From JAWXVD01 sp044425705 (GTDB lineage Bacteria; Bacillota; Clostridia; Lachnospirales; Lachnospiraceae): a stretch of DNA of 5,703 nucleotides. Location: positions 1 to 5,703 of the forward strand of contig JAWXVD010000174.1 in the NCBI GenBank assembly GCA_044425705.1, written 5' to 3'. A program made the position numbers and the translations under genes. The notes beneath the pieces were generated by a model, which saw nothing but the letters and a program-made list of their open reading frames with translations, ran no database searches and was not told where the DNA came from. This document shows, one piece after another, positions 1 through 5,559 of the stretch; the stretch's first letter is position 1, and the number at the start of each line of letters is the position of its first letter.

Positions 1-1294
1 TAGCTTTCCTACTCAACCAAAGATTGAAAGCATTTTACAACGAATTGTACCATTCTCAACTTTTATCGGTGGCTTTCCATTTGCTTCCACAGGTTTTAAT
101 GATGGAGCAGGATATTATTTTGCACAGGACGCTGCTGGTAGCTTAGTAATCGTGGATCCTTGGAAACGTGGCAACGATAGAACCAATACCAATTTCGTTA
201 TTATGGGAAACTCTGGTACAGGTAAATCAACAGCCATTAAACATATTTTGCAATCAGAATATATGAAAGGTACTAAAATTCTTGTAATCGATCCCGAATC
301 TGAGTACAAAGATTTATGTAGAAATTTAGATGGTGACTTAATTAACGCAGTTGGTGGCTCTACGGGAATGATTAACCCATTGCAGGTTCGTCCATCACCT
401 CGTGATGATGAAGAAGAACGAGAGGAAAGACTATATAAAGACGAGGGTTACGGTCTTAACGATTTAGCACTACACATGAAAAATCTTGAGATTTTCTTTA
501 ATCTTTATATTCCGTCCATTACAGATATGCAAAGAGCAGTGCTGAAGAAATGCCTTGTAGAACTATACGAAAAGTTTGGTATCACTTGGCAAACAGATGT
601 TTCAATGTTTGAGCCTAGTGCATTTCCAATTTTCAAAGACTTGTACGACTTGGTGGAAGATAAAGCAGCGACAGAACAAGATAGACAGGTCTATGCTGAA
701 CTTGCCATGCTACTAACGGATATTGCAACTGGTTCTGATAGTTTCTTATGGAATGGACATAGTACCATTAACCCAAACACAAACTTTATTTGCCTTGATA
801 CCCATGAATTACAAGAAACAAGCGATCATATCAAGCGAACACAGTATTTTAATATCTTAACTTATTGTTGGGAGCAAATGAGTAGAAATCGTGAGGAACG
901 AGTGCTTTTAATCTGTGATGAAGCCTATTTAATGATTGACCAGAAAGTACCACAATCTCTTGTCTATTTAAGAAATGTTATGAAACGAGCTAGAAAATAC
1001 GAGGGCGCATTGGCGATTATTTCTCATAGCGTTATTGATTTTTTGAGTGAAAGCATTAAACAGTATGGGCAGGCACTTCTTGATGTACCTTGCTATAAAA
1101 TTCTACTTGGTACTGATGGTCCCAATCTGAAAGAAACAGCGAAACTATATGATTTAACGGAAGCAGAGCAGGAACTCCTATTAGCAAGAAAACGAGGTCA
1201 TGCACTCTTTATGGTTGGAGCAAAACGACTTCATATCACTTTTGAAATTCCAGAGTACAAGATGAAATATATGGGTAGTGCAGGTGGGAGATAA
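1..1294 (+). CDS. VirB4/TraE-like conjugal transfer ATPase, C-terminal part (5' truncated by window edge)
   Basis: Cytoplasmic AAA+-type ATPase that would power assembly and DNA/protein transport of a type IV secretion (conjugation) machine. The reading frame is open from base 2, so the GTG at 152 is internal and not a start. About 430 residues are visible, roughly the C-terminal half of a family usually near 800 residues. Walker A, GNSGTGKST, lies at about 206-232. Walker B, VLLICDEAYLM with the catalytic Asp-Glu pair, lies at about 902-934. After it comes the RNVMKRARKYEGALAIISHS stretch typical of VirB4 proteins of Tn1549-like ICEs (the 'CD1110' type, named from memory). An acidic/charged insert (DDEEEREER) sits at about 404-430. 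The C-terminus (MGSAGGR) looks natural, not truncated. No transfer gene follows; a hairpin starts 46 nt after the stop and the next genes are on the other strand. Family assignment is secure; the exact ICE subfamily is from recollection. Confidence 0.93.
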   Translation, partial: SFPTQPKIESILQRIVPFSTFIGGFPFASTGFNDGAGYYFAQDAAGSLVIVDPWKRGNDRTNTNFVIMGNSGTGKSTAIKHILQSEYMKGTKILVIDPESEYKDLCRNLDGDLINAVGGSTGMINPLQVRPSPRDDEEEREERLYKDEGYGLNDLALHMKNLEIFFNLYIPSITDMQRAVLKKCLVELYEKFGITWQTDVSMFEPSAFPIFKDLYDLVEDKAATEQDRQVYAELAMLLTDIATGSDSFLWNGHSTINPNTNFICLDTHELQETSDHIKRTQYFNILTYCWEQMSRNREERVLLICDEAYLMIDQKVPQSLVYLRNVMKRARKYEGALAIISHSVIDFLSESIKQYGQALLDVPCYKILLGTDGPNLKETAKLYDLTEAEQELLLARKRGHALFMVGAKRLHITFEIPEYKMKYMGSAGGR

Positions 1295-1340
1295 CAGCAC
1301 TGCTTTATACTTGGGATATTATTGGAATTTAGAGCATAAT

Positions 1341-1386
1341 AAAGGCTCAAACTAAGCAGTAAAGCTTGTGTTTGAGCCTTTTGTTT
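1341..1386. terminator. Nested hairpin terminator between convergent units
   Basis: A perfect 12-bp inverted repeat, AAAGGCTCAAAC at 1341-1352 and GTTTGAGCCTTT at 1370-1381, encloses a 17-nt loop. The loop contains a second small stem, AAGC at 1354-1357 with GCTT at 1364-1367. On the plus strand the stem runs into TTTTGTTT, a rho-independent terminator for the VirB4 transcript. On the minus strand it runs into TTTATTAT, so it can also end the MarR-MATE-GNAT-NTF2 operon, whose last stop codon is 12 nt upstream on that strand. The plus-strand T-tract is the better of the two. Confidence 0.85.
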
Positions 1387-1393
1387 CACTATT

Positions 1394-1774
1394 TTATACA
1401 TGGTATGGTGCAATATGCTCTGATTTGGACTCGAATTCTTTGATAACAGATATTTTGTGATCAGGTGTAAATTCAATCAAAGAAACGCCATCAAAACGAT
1501 GAACAACATCACCTTGTTGCTCTTTGAAAAACCATTCCACAACACTTACCTCATCTGCATGAATGATACGTTTAATCGTCCACTCAAGAACAATTTGTTT
1601 TTTGAGCATATCATCTATCCATAGGTAAATTTCATTTAAGTCAAAATATTCTGGTCCATAACATTCGCTATAATAGATGTTTTCATCAAAAATGTCATGC
1701 AAATTTGAAAAATCACGCGCAACCCACATATTAAAGTACCTGCTAGTAATTTGCTCTTTTGTCTGATTTGTCAT
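1394..1774 (-). CDS. SnoaL/NTF2-like small protein
   Basis: A 126-residue protein with the size and pattern of the SnoaL-like (nuclear transport factor 2 fold) superfamily. It has an N-terminal helical part (KEQITSRYFNMWVARDFSNL), then DENIYYSECYGP, then alternating hydrophobic strands ending in VVEWFFKEQQ, RFDGVSLIEF and ISVIKEFESK. Members of this fold are ligand-binding pockets or small enzymes and many have no known reaction, so no activity is assigned. No signal peptide or membrane segment is seen, so it should be cytoplasmic. It is the last gene of the operon and starts 5 nt after the GNAT stop. Its ribosome binding site (AAAGGA) lies inside the last codons of the GNAT gene, which suggests coupled translation. 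Fold assignment is by overall pattern, not by a signature motif. Confidence 0.8.
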   Translation of the reverse strand: MTNQTKEQITSRYFNMWVARDFSNLHDIFDENIYYSECYGPEYFDLNEIYLWIDDMLKKQIVLEWTIKRIIHADEVSVVEWFFKEQQGDVVHRFDGVSLIEFTPDHKISVIKEFESKSEHIAPYHV

Positions 1775-1779
1775 GTGAA

Positions 1780-2799
1780 TTATCCTTTCTCGTTTGAATT
1801 AAAAATTTTCATTGGTATGAGTTTCATTAGTTTTTTTGCCTTTGCAATATCAAAAGTTTCATCAGTTGATAAAATGTCCACAAAAGGCATTTTAAATCCT
1901 GCTTTGATGCCAGTTTGAACAAATCCGTTTCGTTGATAAAATGCAAGTCGTTTGACACGCTGTTCATAATTGATGGCAGACGTATCGTCCATAGTTTCAA
2001 TAAACAAGGTTATGGATTTATGGGGATATTTTTCAAATAATATTTGCAGTAGTTTTGTACCATATCCTTTAGAGTGTAGCTTATCATTCACTGCAATATA
2101 GAACACAAACAGTGTATCCGTTGTTTCTATTGTAAATAGCACACCTACAAACAGATCACCGTCATAATATGCTTTAAATTCATACTTTTTAAACTGAGTA
2201 AGCAAATTTATAAACCATAGTGGCATAAGTTCATCTTTTGGAAATACTCTACCCATAAATGCCTTGACTTCATTATAATTAGAGAGCTTTTTGGTCACGT
2301 TTTTTTCAGTAAGCTGTTTTTGAACTTTTTGATACACCATAACTAGCTCGCCCATTGGATCTACCTGACCTGTGAAAGTAAACCCTAGTGTTTCATAAAG
2401 GGAAATAGCAGAAAAATTGTCATCATGAACAGACAGGTAAATTTCATTTTTATTATAATCTTCAAGAAGTTTTTTCATAACGAGGAGCATCGCCATTTTG
2501 CCATAACCTTTGCCTTGGTACTGTGCATCAATCATAAATCGGTCAAGCCAAAGTTTGGTATCGCTTATATATGCTACATCACCTAATCCGTGCATTGCAA
2601 AACCGATTAGGGTATCTTCAGTATAAATTCCATAAAAGTTCCATTCCATGTCATAAGCATTTGTTTTTGCATCTTGAAGGCATCTTTTTGAAGTTTCAAT
2701 AAATCCTGCCTGCGACTCGGATACTGACAAACTTAAAATTTGCTCCCAATTATTTTTATCTAACTGTTTGATTTCTAGGGATATATCTTTAAAATCCAT
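1780..2799 (-). CDS. Tandem GNAT acetyltransferase (two GNAT domains)
   Basis: A 339-residue cytoplasmic protein with two GCN5-related N-acetyltransferase domains, which transfer acetyl from acetyl-CoA to an amine. Domain 1 (about 8-158) has WLDRFMID followed by the acetyl-CoA loop QYQGKGYGK at 93-101, then NEIYLSVHDDN and LYETLGF at 134-140. This resembles polyamine acetyltransferases such as BltD. Domain 2 (about 170-330) has a degenerate but recognisable loop, LHSKGYGTKLL at 241-251, and FYQRNGF at 287-293. Single GNAT domains are usually 150-180 residues, so this is a fusion. The linker at about 158-171 is Lys/Gln-rich, and a GTG codon at Val168 could be the relic start of a once separate gene. 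The ATG at 2799 overlaps the end of the MATE gene by 11 nt, and a GAGG-type Shine-Dalgarno lies inside that gene. Substrate is not visible; polyamine or drug is inference. Confidence 0.9.
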   Translation of the reverse strand: MDFKDISLEIKQLDKNNWEQILSLSVSESQAGFIETSKRCLQDAKTNAYDMEWNFYGIYTEDTLIGFAMHGLGDVAYISDTKLWLDRFMIDAQYQGKGYGKMAMLLVMKKLLEDYNKNEIYLSVHDDNFSAISLYETLGFTFTGQVDPMGELVMVYQKVQKQLTEKNVTKKLSNYNEVKAFMGRVFPKDELMPLWFINLLTQFKKYEFKAYYDGDLFVGVLFTIETTDTLFVFYIAVNDKLHSKGYGTKLLQILFEKYPHKSITLFIETMDDTSAINYEQRVKRLAFYQRNGFVQTGIKAGFKMPFVDILSTDETFDIAKAKKLMKLIPMKIFNSNEKG

Positions 2800-4120
2800 A
2801 ATGAAGTTTTCCTCTCTTAAAATAGTAAACCGACAGCATACAAGCCAGAAGTTCTGCTAGAGGTACTGCAAGCCATACACCATTTACGTGTAAGAAATAT
2901 GGCAAAATCACCAGTGAGCCTACTAAAAATATTAGTGTTCTAGTTAGTGATAAAATCGCTGATACCTTGCCATTGGAAAGAGCTGTAAACATTGCTGACA
3001 TAAAGACATTGATACCCATAAATAGATAGGCTATGGAGAAAATTTTCAGTCCGTTCACTGCCATTTCAAAGGTTTCGCTGGATCTACTTATAAAAATAGC
3101 AATCGCAAATTCACCGAATAATAACGAAAATACAATGACAAAAGCTGATACAATAGCAGTAAATTTGAAGCTAATGCGTAATACATTTTTAAGACCATTC
3201 GTATCATTTGCACCATATTTATAACTGATAATCGGCGCAACACCCATTGCATATCCAAAATAAATGGCAGTTTGTAGCATTTGAATGTACAAAATAACGC
3301 TGATAGAGGCTACCCCAGATTTTCCTACAAGTTCTAATAAAATAATATTGAAAAGGAGTGTAGTAACTGCTGTGGAAAGCTGACTGACAAGTTCGCTCAT
3401 TCCATTAAACATACTTTGAAATAATACTTTTGTCTTTAAAATTGGTTTCTCAAAATACAGCGTGCCTTTTCGATAAAAAGCAAAATATACAAGACCGAAA
3501 ATTGCAGGTACGCAGTTGCCAATGCCAGTTGCAAGACCAGCACCACTAATGCCAAGGTTTAGCATATTGGGAGCGATAAACACATAATCGAGTACAATGT
3601 TTGTCATTCCACCCAAGAAACAAATGCCAAAACCCAATATTGGTTTGCCTGCAAGGACTAAAAATGATTGCACAAACACTTGCAAGAAAAAAGCTATGCT
3701 AAAGTATGATAGAGAGATTAAATAATCCATTGTATAGTGATATAATTCGTCATTCGCCCCTAGAAGTCTTACAATTTCATCTGGAAAACTTAAAAATATG
3801 GTGGTTAAAATCACACCTAAAATGGTTGCAACAATATATAGTATGCTCAAAAAAGAACGTGCTTCATGGGACTTGCCTTCGCCCATCAATCTACCCATGA
3901 CAGCAGTACCACCAGTGGCAAACATCAGTCCGATGGCAAGTATGATGCTGATAATCGGCATTACAATATTGATGGCAGATAGGGCATCTTCGCCTACTAA
4001 ATTTGCTACAAACAGTCCGTCAATAATGGTGTAAGTTGACATAAAAATCATCATTAAAATGGTTGGAAAAACATAGTTCATTAAAGATTTTGCATTAAAA
4101 TCTTTTGCTAGGATATTCAT
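2789..4120 (-). CDS. MATE family multidrug efflux transporter
   Basis: A 443-residue inner-membrane protein, the usual length for the MATE (multidrug and toxic compound extrusion) family, which exports mainly cationic drugs using a Na+ or H+ gradient. The whole length alternates hydrophobic segments, consistent with 12 helices in two pseudo-symmetric halves. The first half carries family-like features: Pro19 in helix 1, then DGLFVANLVGEDALSAINIV at 34-53 and GGTAVMGRLMGEGKSHEA at 70-87. The second half begins near residue 230 and includes GYAMGVAPIISYKYGA. It looks closest to MepA-like pumps, but that is by eye. The start at 4120 has a strong AAAGAGGTG ribosome binding site and lies 14 nt after the MarR stop. 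The MarR-MATE pairing matches the mepR-mepA layout and suggests drug-inducible expression. The exported compound cannot be told from sequence. Confidence 0.93.
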   Translation of the reverse strand: MNILAKDFNAKSLMNYVFPTILMMIFMSTYTIIDGLFVANLVGEDALSAINIVMPIISIILAIGLMFATGGTAVMGRLMGEGKSHEARSFLSILYIVATILGVILTTIFLSFPDEIVRLLGANDELYHYTMDYLISLSYFSIAFFLQVFVQSFLVLAGKPILGFGICFLGGMTNIVLDYVFIAPNMLNLGISGAGLATGIGNCVPAIFGLVYFAFYRKGTLYFEKPILKTKVLFQSMFNGMSELVSQLSTAVTTLLFNIILLELVGKSGVASISVILYIQMLQTAIYFGYAMGVAPIISYKYGANDTNGLKNVLRISFKFTAIVSAFVIVFSLLFGEFAIAIFISRSSETFEMAVNGLKIFSIAYLFMGINVFMSAMFTALSNGKVSAILSLTRTLIFLVGSLVILPYFLHVNGVWLAVPLAELLACMLSVYYFKRGKLHYGF

Positions 4121-4134
4121 TTTGCACCTCTTTG

Positions 4135-4590
4135 TTAGTCATCTTTCTTGGTTTCTTGTAATATGATTTCGCAGATTTTATCCGTTATTTCACAAAATAG
4201 CGCAATCTGCTCATTGCTATATTCTTTAGATAATCTATTTACAATGTCATCATTTGTTTTGTCAGTAATTTCATAGTATTTTTTTGATTTACCTTCTCGA
4301 TTTGTAAAAAGTTTATATACTCGTTTGTCGGTTGTGCTTTGCACTTTGTAGATATATCCCTTTTTTTCAAGCTCGTTGATTTTCAGCGTTACAGATGGTC
4401 TGGACACATAAAGCATATCAGCGATATTGCTTGCAGTATATTCGCCAGAATGAGCTTCGATAATATTTAGATATAAAATATCGTTATAGGTAAGACTTTT
4501 GTCTGAAGTGCCATTGTTAAGTAGTCGAAGTTCAGCAACAGCACTGTCGTGAAATGTTTTGTCTAGTGCGAGTTTTACTTTATTATTCAT
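4135..4590 (-). CDS. MarR family transcriptional regulator
   Basis: A 151-residue winged-helix regulator of the MarR family, normally a dimeric ligand-responsive repressor. The helix-turn-helix lies at about 52-77: TASNIADMLYVSRPSVTLKI, then NELEKKGYIYK. The wing follows at about 83-101, with the family's Asp-x-Arg signature as TTDKRVYKL. Flanking N- and C-terminal helices would form the dimer interface. The ATG at 4590 is chosen because a GGAGGT ribosome binding site sits 4 nt upstream; the longer frame opening at a TTG (4602) would start within or before that site. It is the first gene of the operon, behind a consensus promoter with a palindrome in its spacer, so it probably represses its own operon including the MATE pump. 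The inducer is unknown. Confidence 0.94.
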   Translation of the reverse strand: MNNKVKLALDKTFHDSAVAELRLLNNGTSDKSLTYNDILYLNIIEAHSGEYTASNIADMLYVSRPSVTLKINELEKKGYIYKVQSTTDKRVYKLFTNREGKSKKYYEITDKTNDDIVNRLSKEYSNEQIALFCEITDKICEIILQETKKDD

Positions 4591-4594
4591 AATT

Positions 4595-4600
4595 ACCTCC
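4595..4600 (-). promoter_or_regulatory. Ribosome binding site of the MarR gene
   Basis: GGAGGT on the minus strand, 4 nt before the ATG at 4590-4588. It fixes the start there, since the alternative TTG at 4602-4600 overlaps this site. Confidence 0.9.
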
Positions 4601-4610
4601 AATATAGTTA
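4601..4610. repeat. Second copy of the operator core (10-bp inverted repeat partner)
   Basis: AATATAGTTA at 4601-4610 is the exact reverse complement of TAACTATATT at 4633-4642, which forms the core of the palindrome in the promoter spacer. The copies are 32 bp apart centre to centre, about three helical turns. This copy lies just downstream of the predicted transcription start and touches the ribosome binding site. Only the 10-mer is shared, not the outer palindrome arms. It could be an auxiliary repressor site; because the other copy is upstream of the transcript start, the two cannot pair in the mRNA. Confidence 0.5.
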
Positions 4611-4623
4611 TTATTACCTAATT

Positions 4624-4652
4624 ATTATAGCTTAACTATATTAAGCTGTCAA
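4624..4652 (-). promoter_or_regulatory. Consensus sigma-A promoter of the MarR-MATE-GNAT-NTF2 operon
   Basis: Reading the minus strand, TTGACA (4652-4647) is followed by exactly 17 nt and TATAAT (4629-4624). Both hexamers match the vegetative sigma consensus perfectly. Transcription should start near 4617, giving a leader of about 27 nt before the MarR ATG. A promoter this strong would normally need repression, which fits the palindrome inside it. Confidence 0.92.
4629..4647. promoter_or_regulatory. Palindromic operator in the promoter spacer
   Basis: AGCTTAA at 4629-4635 and TTAAGCT at 4641-4647 form a perfect 7-bp inverted repeat around the 5-bp centre CTATA, 19 bp in all. It covers the complete -35/-10 spacer and one base of each hexamer. 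A dimeric MarR protein bound here would block RNA polymerase. Size and position fit MarR-family operators; that the adjacent MarR protein is the binder is inference. Confidence 0.75.
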
Positions 4653-4724
4653 GGGATAAAATATTAATAAGGTTTAAAGTGATTTTATATACGCAAGTAG
4701 TTTTTTGGGAATTATAATAATGTA

Positions 4725-4755
4725 ACACGAAATTAAATACTACATGACACGAAAT
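4725..4755 (+). repeat. Two 9-bp direct repeats, 22 bp apart
   Basis: ACACGAAAT occurs at 4725-4733 and again at 4747-4755, a period of 22 bp or about two helical turns. The second copy ends 9 bp before the -35 box of the promoter for the first small paralogue. This spacing fits a regulator binding the same face of the DNA, at about -49 and -71 from the predicted start. With only two copies, chance or an unrelated binding site cannot be excluded. Confidence 0.45.
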
Positions 4756-4764
4756 CTAGCTTCA

Positions 4765-4793
4765 TTCACAAACTGTATAGAATGTTGTACAAT
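4765..4793 (+). promoter_or_regulatory. Promoter of the first small paralogue
   Basis: TTCACA at 4765-4770 and TACAAT at 4788-4793 are separated by 17 nt; each matches five of six consensus bases. The start of transcription would be near 4800, about 33 nt before the ATG at 4833. This places the upstream in-frame ATG at 4782 outside the mRNA. The -10 overlaps the palindrome TTGTACAA at 4785-4792. Confidence 0.65.
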
Positions 4794-4819
4794 CTAAGGA
4801 GAGAACAGCTTATAAAAGC

Positions 4820-4825
4820 AGGAGG
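4820..4825 (+). promoter_or_regulatory. Ribosome binding site of the first small paralogue
   Basis: A full AGGAGG followed by 7 nt and the ATG at 4833. It sets the start there and removes 17 residues from the longest possible ORF. Confidence 0.93.
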
Positions 4826-4832
4826 TATAAAT

Positions 4833-5147
4833 ATGTTGTCATTTGAACAGGTTTTAGATGTATTTGCTGATTACATTTATGAAGATACCGAATGTGAAAT
4901 TTTCGTATCAAGATATGGCTATACAGTAATGTTGTGGGATGAGAGAGGAAAGGAGTGGTCGTCTGTAGAACATTGTACAACACCAATAGAATTAAAAAAT
5001 GAATTACTAAAAAGTTACGAGGCGTTCATAGATTGGCAACTAACGAAACATCGAGATACACAAGAAGAAAAGGACAAAAGAGGTATTGAGCTTGCAATAG
5101 AAAGAAGATTGAAACAATTTGAAAAATATCAAACAGTTGATTCCTAG
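4833..5147 (+). CDS. Small protein of unknown function, paralogue 1 (MLSFEQVL type)
   Basis: A 104-residue soluble acidic-to-neutral protein with no signal peptide or membrane segment. I do not assign a family; I recall similar short proteins in Bacillota conjugative elements but cannot confirm it. The N-terminal 68 residues align without gaps to the downstream gene, with 30 identities. Shared positions include FEQVL (4-8), YI (14-15), ED (17-18), Cys21, GYTVM (29-33), WD (35-36), Trp42, Cys48, TP (50-51) and Trp68. The tail (about 69-104) is charged and likely helical (EERRLKQFEKY-like), and differs from the paralogue. The start is set by AGGAGG and by matching the paralogue's N-terminus. 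It has its own promoter and lies divergent from the MarR operon. A role in the mobile element is inferred from location only. Confidence 0.85.
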   Translation: MLSFEQVLDVFADYIYEDTECEIFVSRYGYTVMLWDERGKEWSSVEHCTTPIELKNELLKSYEAFIDWQLTKHRDTQEEKDKRGIELAIERRLKQFEKYQTVDS

Positions 5148-5198
5148 TATGATTTATTTAATGTAGCTGTGACATTTCTCTAATCATTCCCAAAGGGA

Positions 5199-5204
5199 TA
5201 TAAT
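5199..5204 (+). promoter_or_regulatory. Possible -10 box ahead of the second small paralogue
   Basis: A perfect TATAAT lies 46 nt before the ATG at 5251, but no good -35 hexamer is seen at 16-18 nt spacing and there is no extended -10 TG. No terminator is visible between the two paralogues, so the second may instead be read from the first promoter. Confidence 0.3.
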
Positions 5205-5236
5205 TCCTGTAAAATTAATGTATGATATTTAATAGG

Positions 5237-5243
5237 AAAGAGG
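5237..5243 (+). promoter_or_regulatory. Ribosome binding site of the second small paralogue
   Basis: AAAGAGG, then 7 nt, then the ATG at 5251. The earlier in-frame ATG at 5245 is only 1 nt from this site, so 5251 is the better start. The 7-nt spacing is the same as in the first paralogue. Confidence 0.8.
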
Positions 5244-5250
5244 AATGTAT

Positions 5251-5559
5251 ATGCTGACATTTGAGCAGGTTTTGGAAGTTTTTAACGAATATATAAATGA
5301 AGATGAGGATTGTCAAGTTGTTATTACAAAACAAGGATATACTGTCATGATGTGGGATTGCTGCATGATGGATTGGATATTTGTGACATACTGTGGTACA
5401 CCAGTTAAATTAAGAAACACTATGATGAACAATTTTTATCACTTTTGGGAATGGAAATACACAAGTGGAGAACGAGATCTTACCAAAGATGAAAAGAAGA
5501 AATTGAAAAATAGATGTGAAGAACTTAAAATAATGTGCAAGAAAAAAGTAGCGATGTAG
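5251..5559 (+). CDS. Small protein of unknown function, paralogue 2 (MLTFEQVL type)
   Basis: A 102-residue soluble protein, paralogous to the gene 103 nt upstream over its first 68 residues (30 identities, no gaps). The conserved frame MLxFEQVL, ED, Cys21, GYTVMxWD, Trp42, Cys48, TP and Trp68 is kept. It differs by extra cysteines after the WD (Cys37, Cys38), a Met-rich patch, and a tail (about 69-102) that is strongly basic/charged: ERDLTKDEKKKLKNRCEELK. The start at 5251 follows AAAGAGG by 7 nt and restores alignment with paralogue 1. The last codons and the TAG stop lie in the stem of the terminator. Function is not recognised. Tandem duplication with divergence suggests related but separate partners or targets, which is inference. 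Confidence 0.84.
   Translation: MLTFEQVLEVFNEYINEDEDCQVVITKQGYTVMMWDCCMMDWIFVTYCGTPVKLRNTMMNNFYHFWEWKYTSGERDLTKDEKKKLKNRCEELKIMCKKKVAM

Noticed and set aside
152..154. GTG as the start of the VirB4-like gene
   Set aside because: The frame is open to the left edge and the upstream residues (GGFPFAST, DGAGYYFAQD) read as continuous VirB4 sequence.
1231..1476. Minus-strand ORF of 81 codons over the virB4 end and the terminator
   Set aside because: It runs through the hairpin and overlaps both the virB4 gene and the NTF2-like gene; no ribosome binding site or family resemblance.
3033..4034. Plus-strand ORFs of 63-78 codons inside the MATE gene
   Set aside because: They lie antisense to a clear full-length MATE gene, have no ribosome binding site and no recognisable composition; they are shadows.
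4591..4602. Longer MarR start at the TTG (4602), adding the residues MEVI
   Set aside because: The TTG overlaps the GGAGGT ribosome binding site used by the ATG at 4590, and there is no Shine-Dalgarno upstream of it.
4653..4780. CRISPR array, tRNA or other RNA gene in the divergent intergenic region
   Set aside because: There are only two short repeats, no cloverleaf and no spaced repeat series. The stretch is explained as promoter and regulator DNA.
4782..4832. Upstream ATG for the first small paralogue (adds 17 residues)
   Set aside because: It overlaps the predicted promoter spacer and -10 box, has no ribosome binding site, and the added residues have no counterpart in the paralogue. AGGAGG points to 4833.
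5186..5198. Small TCCC-AAA-GGGA hairpin between the two paralogues
   Set aside because: The stem is only 4 bp and is not followed by a T-run, so it is not convincing as a terminator or attenuator.
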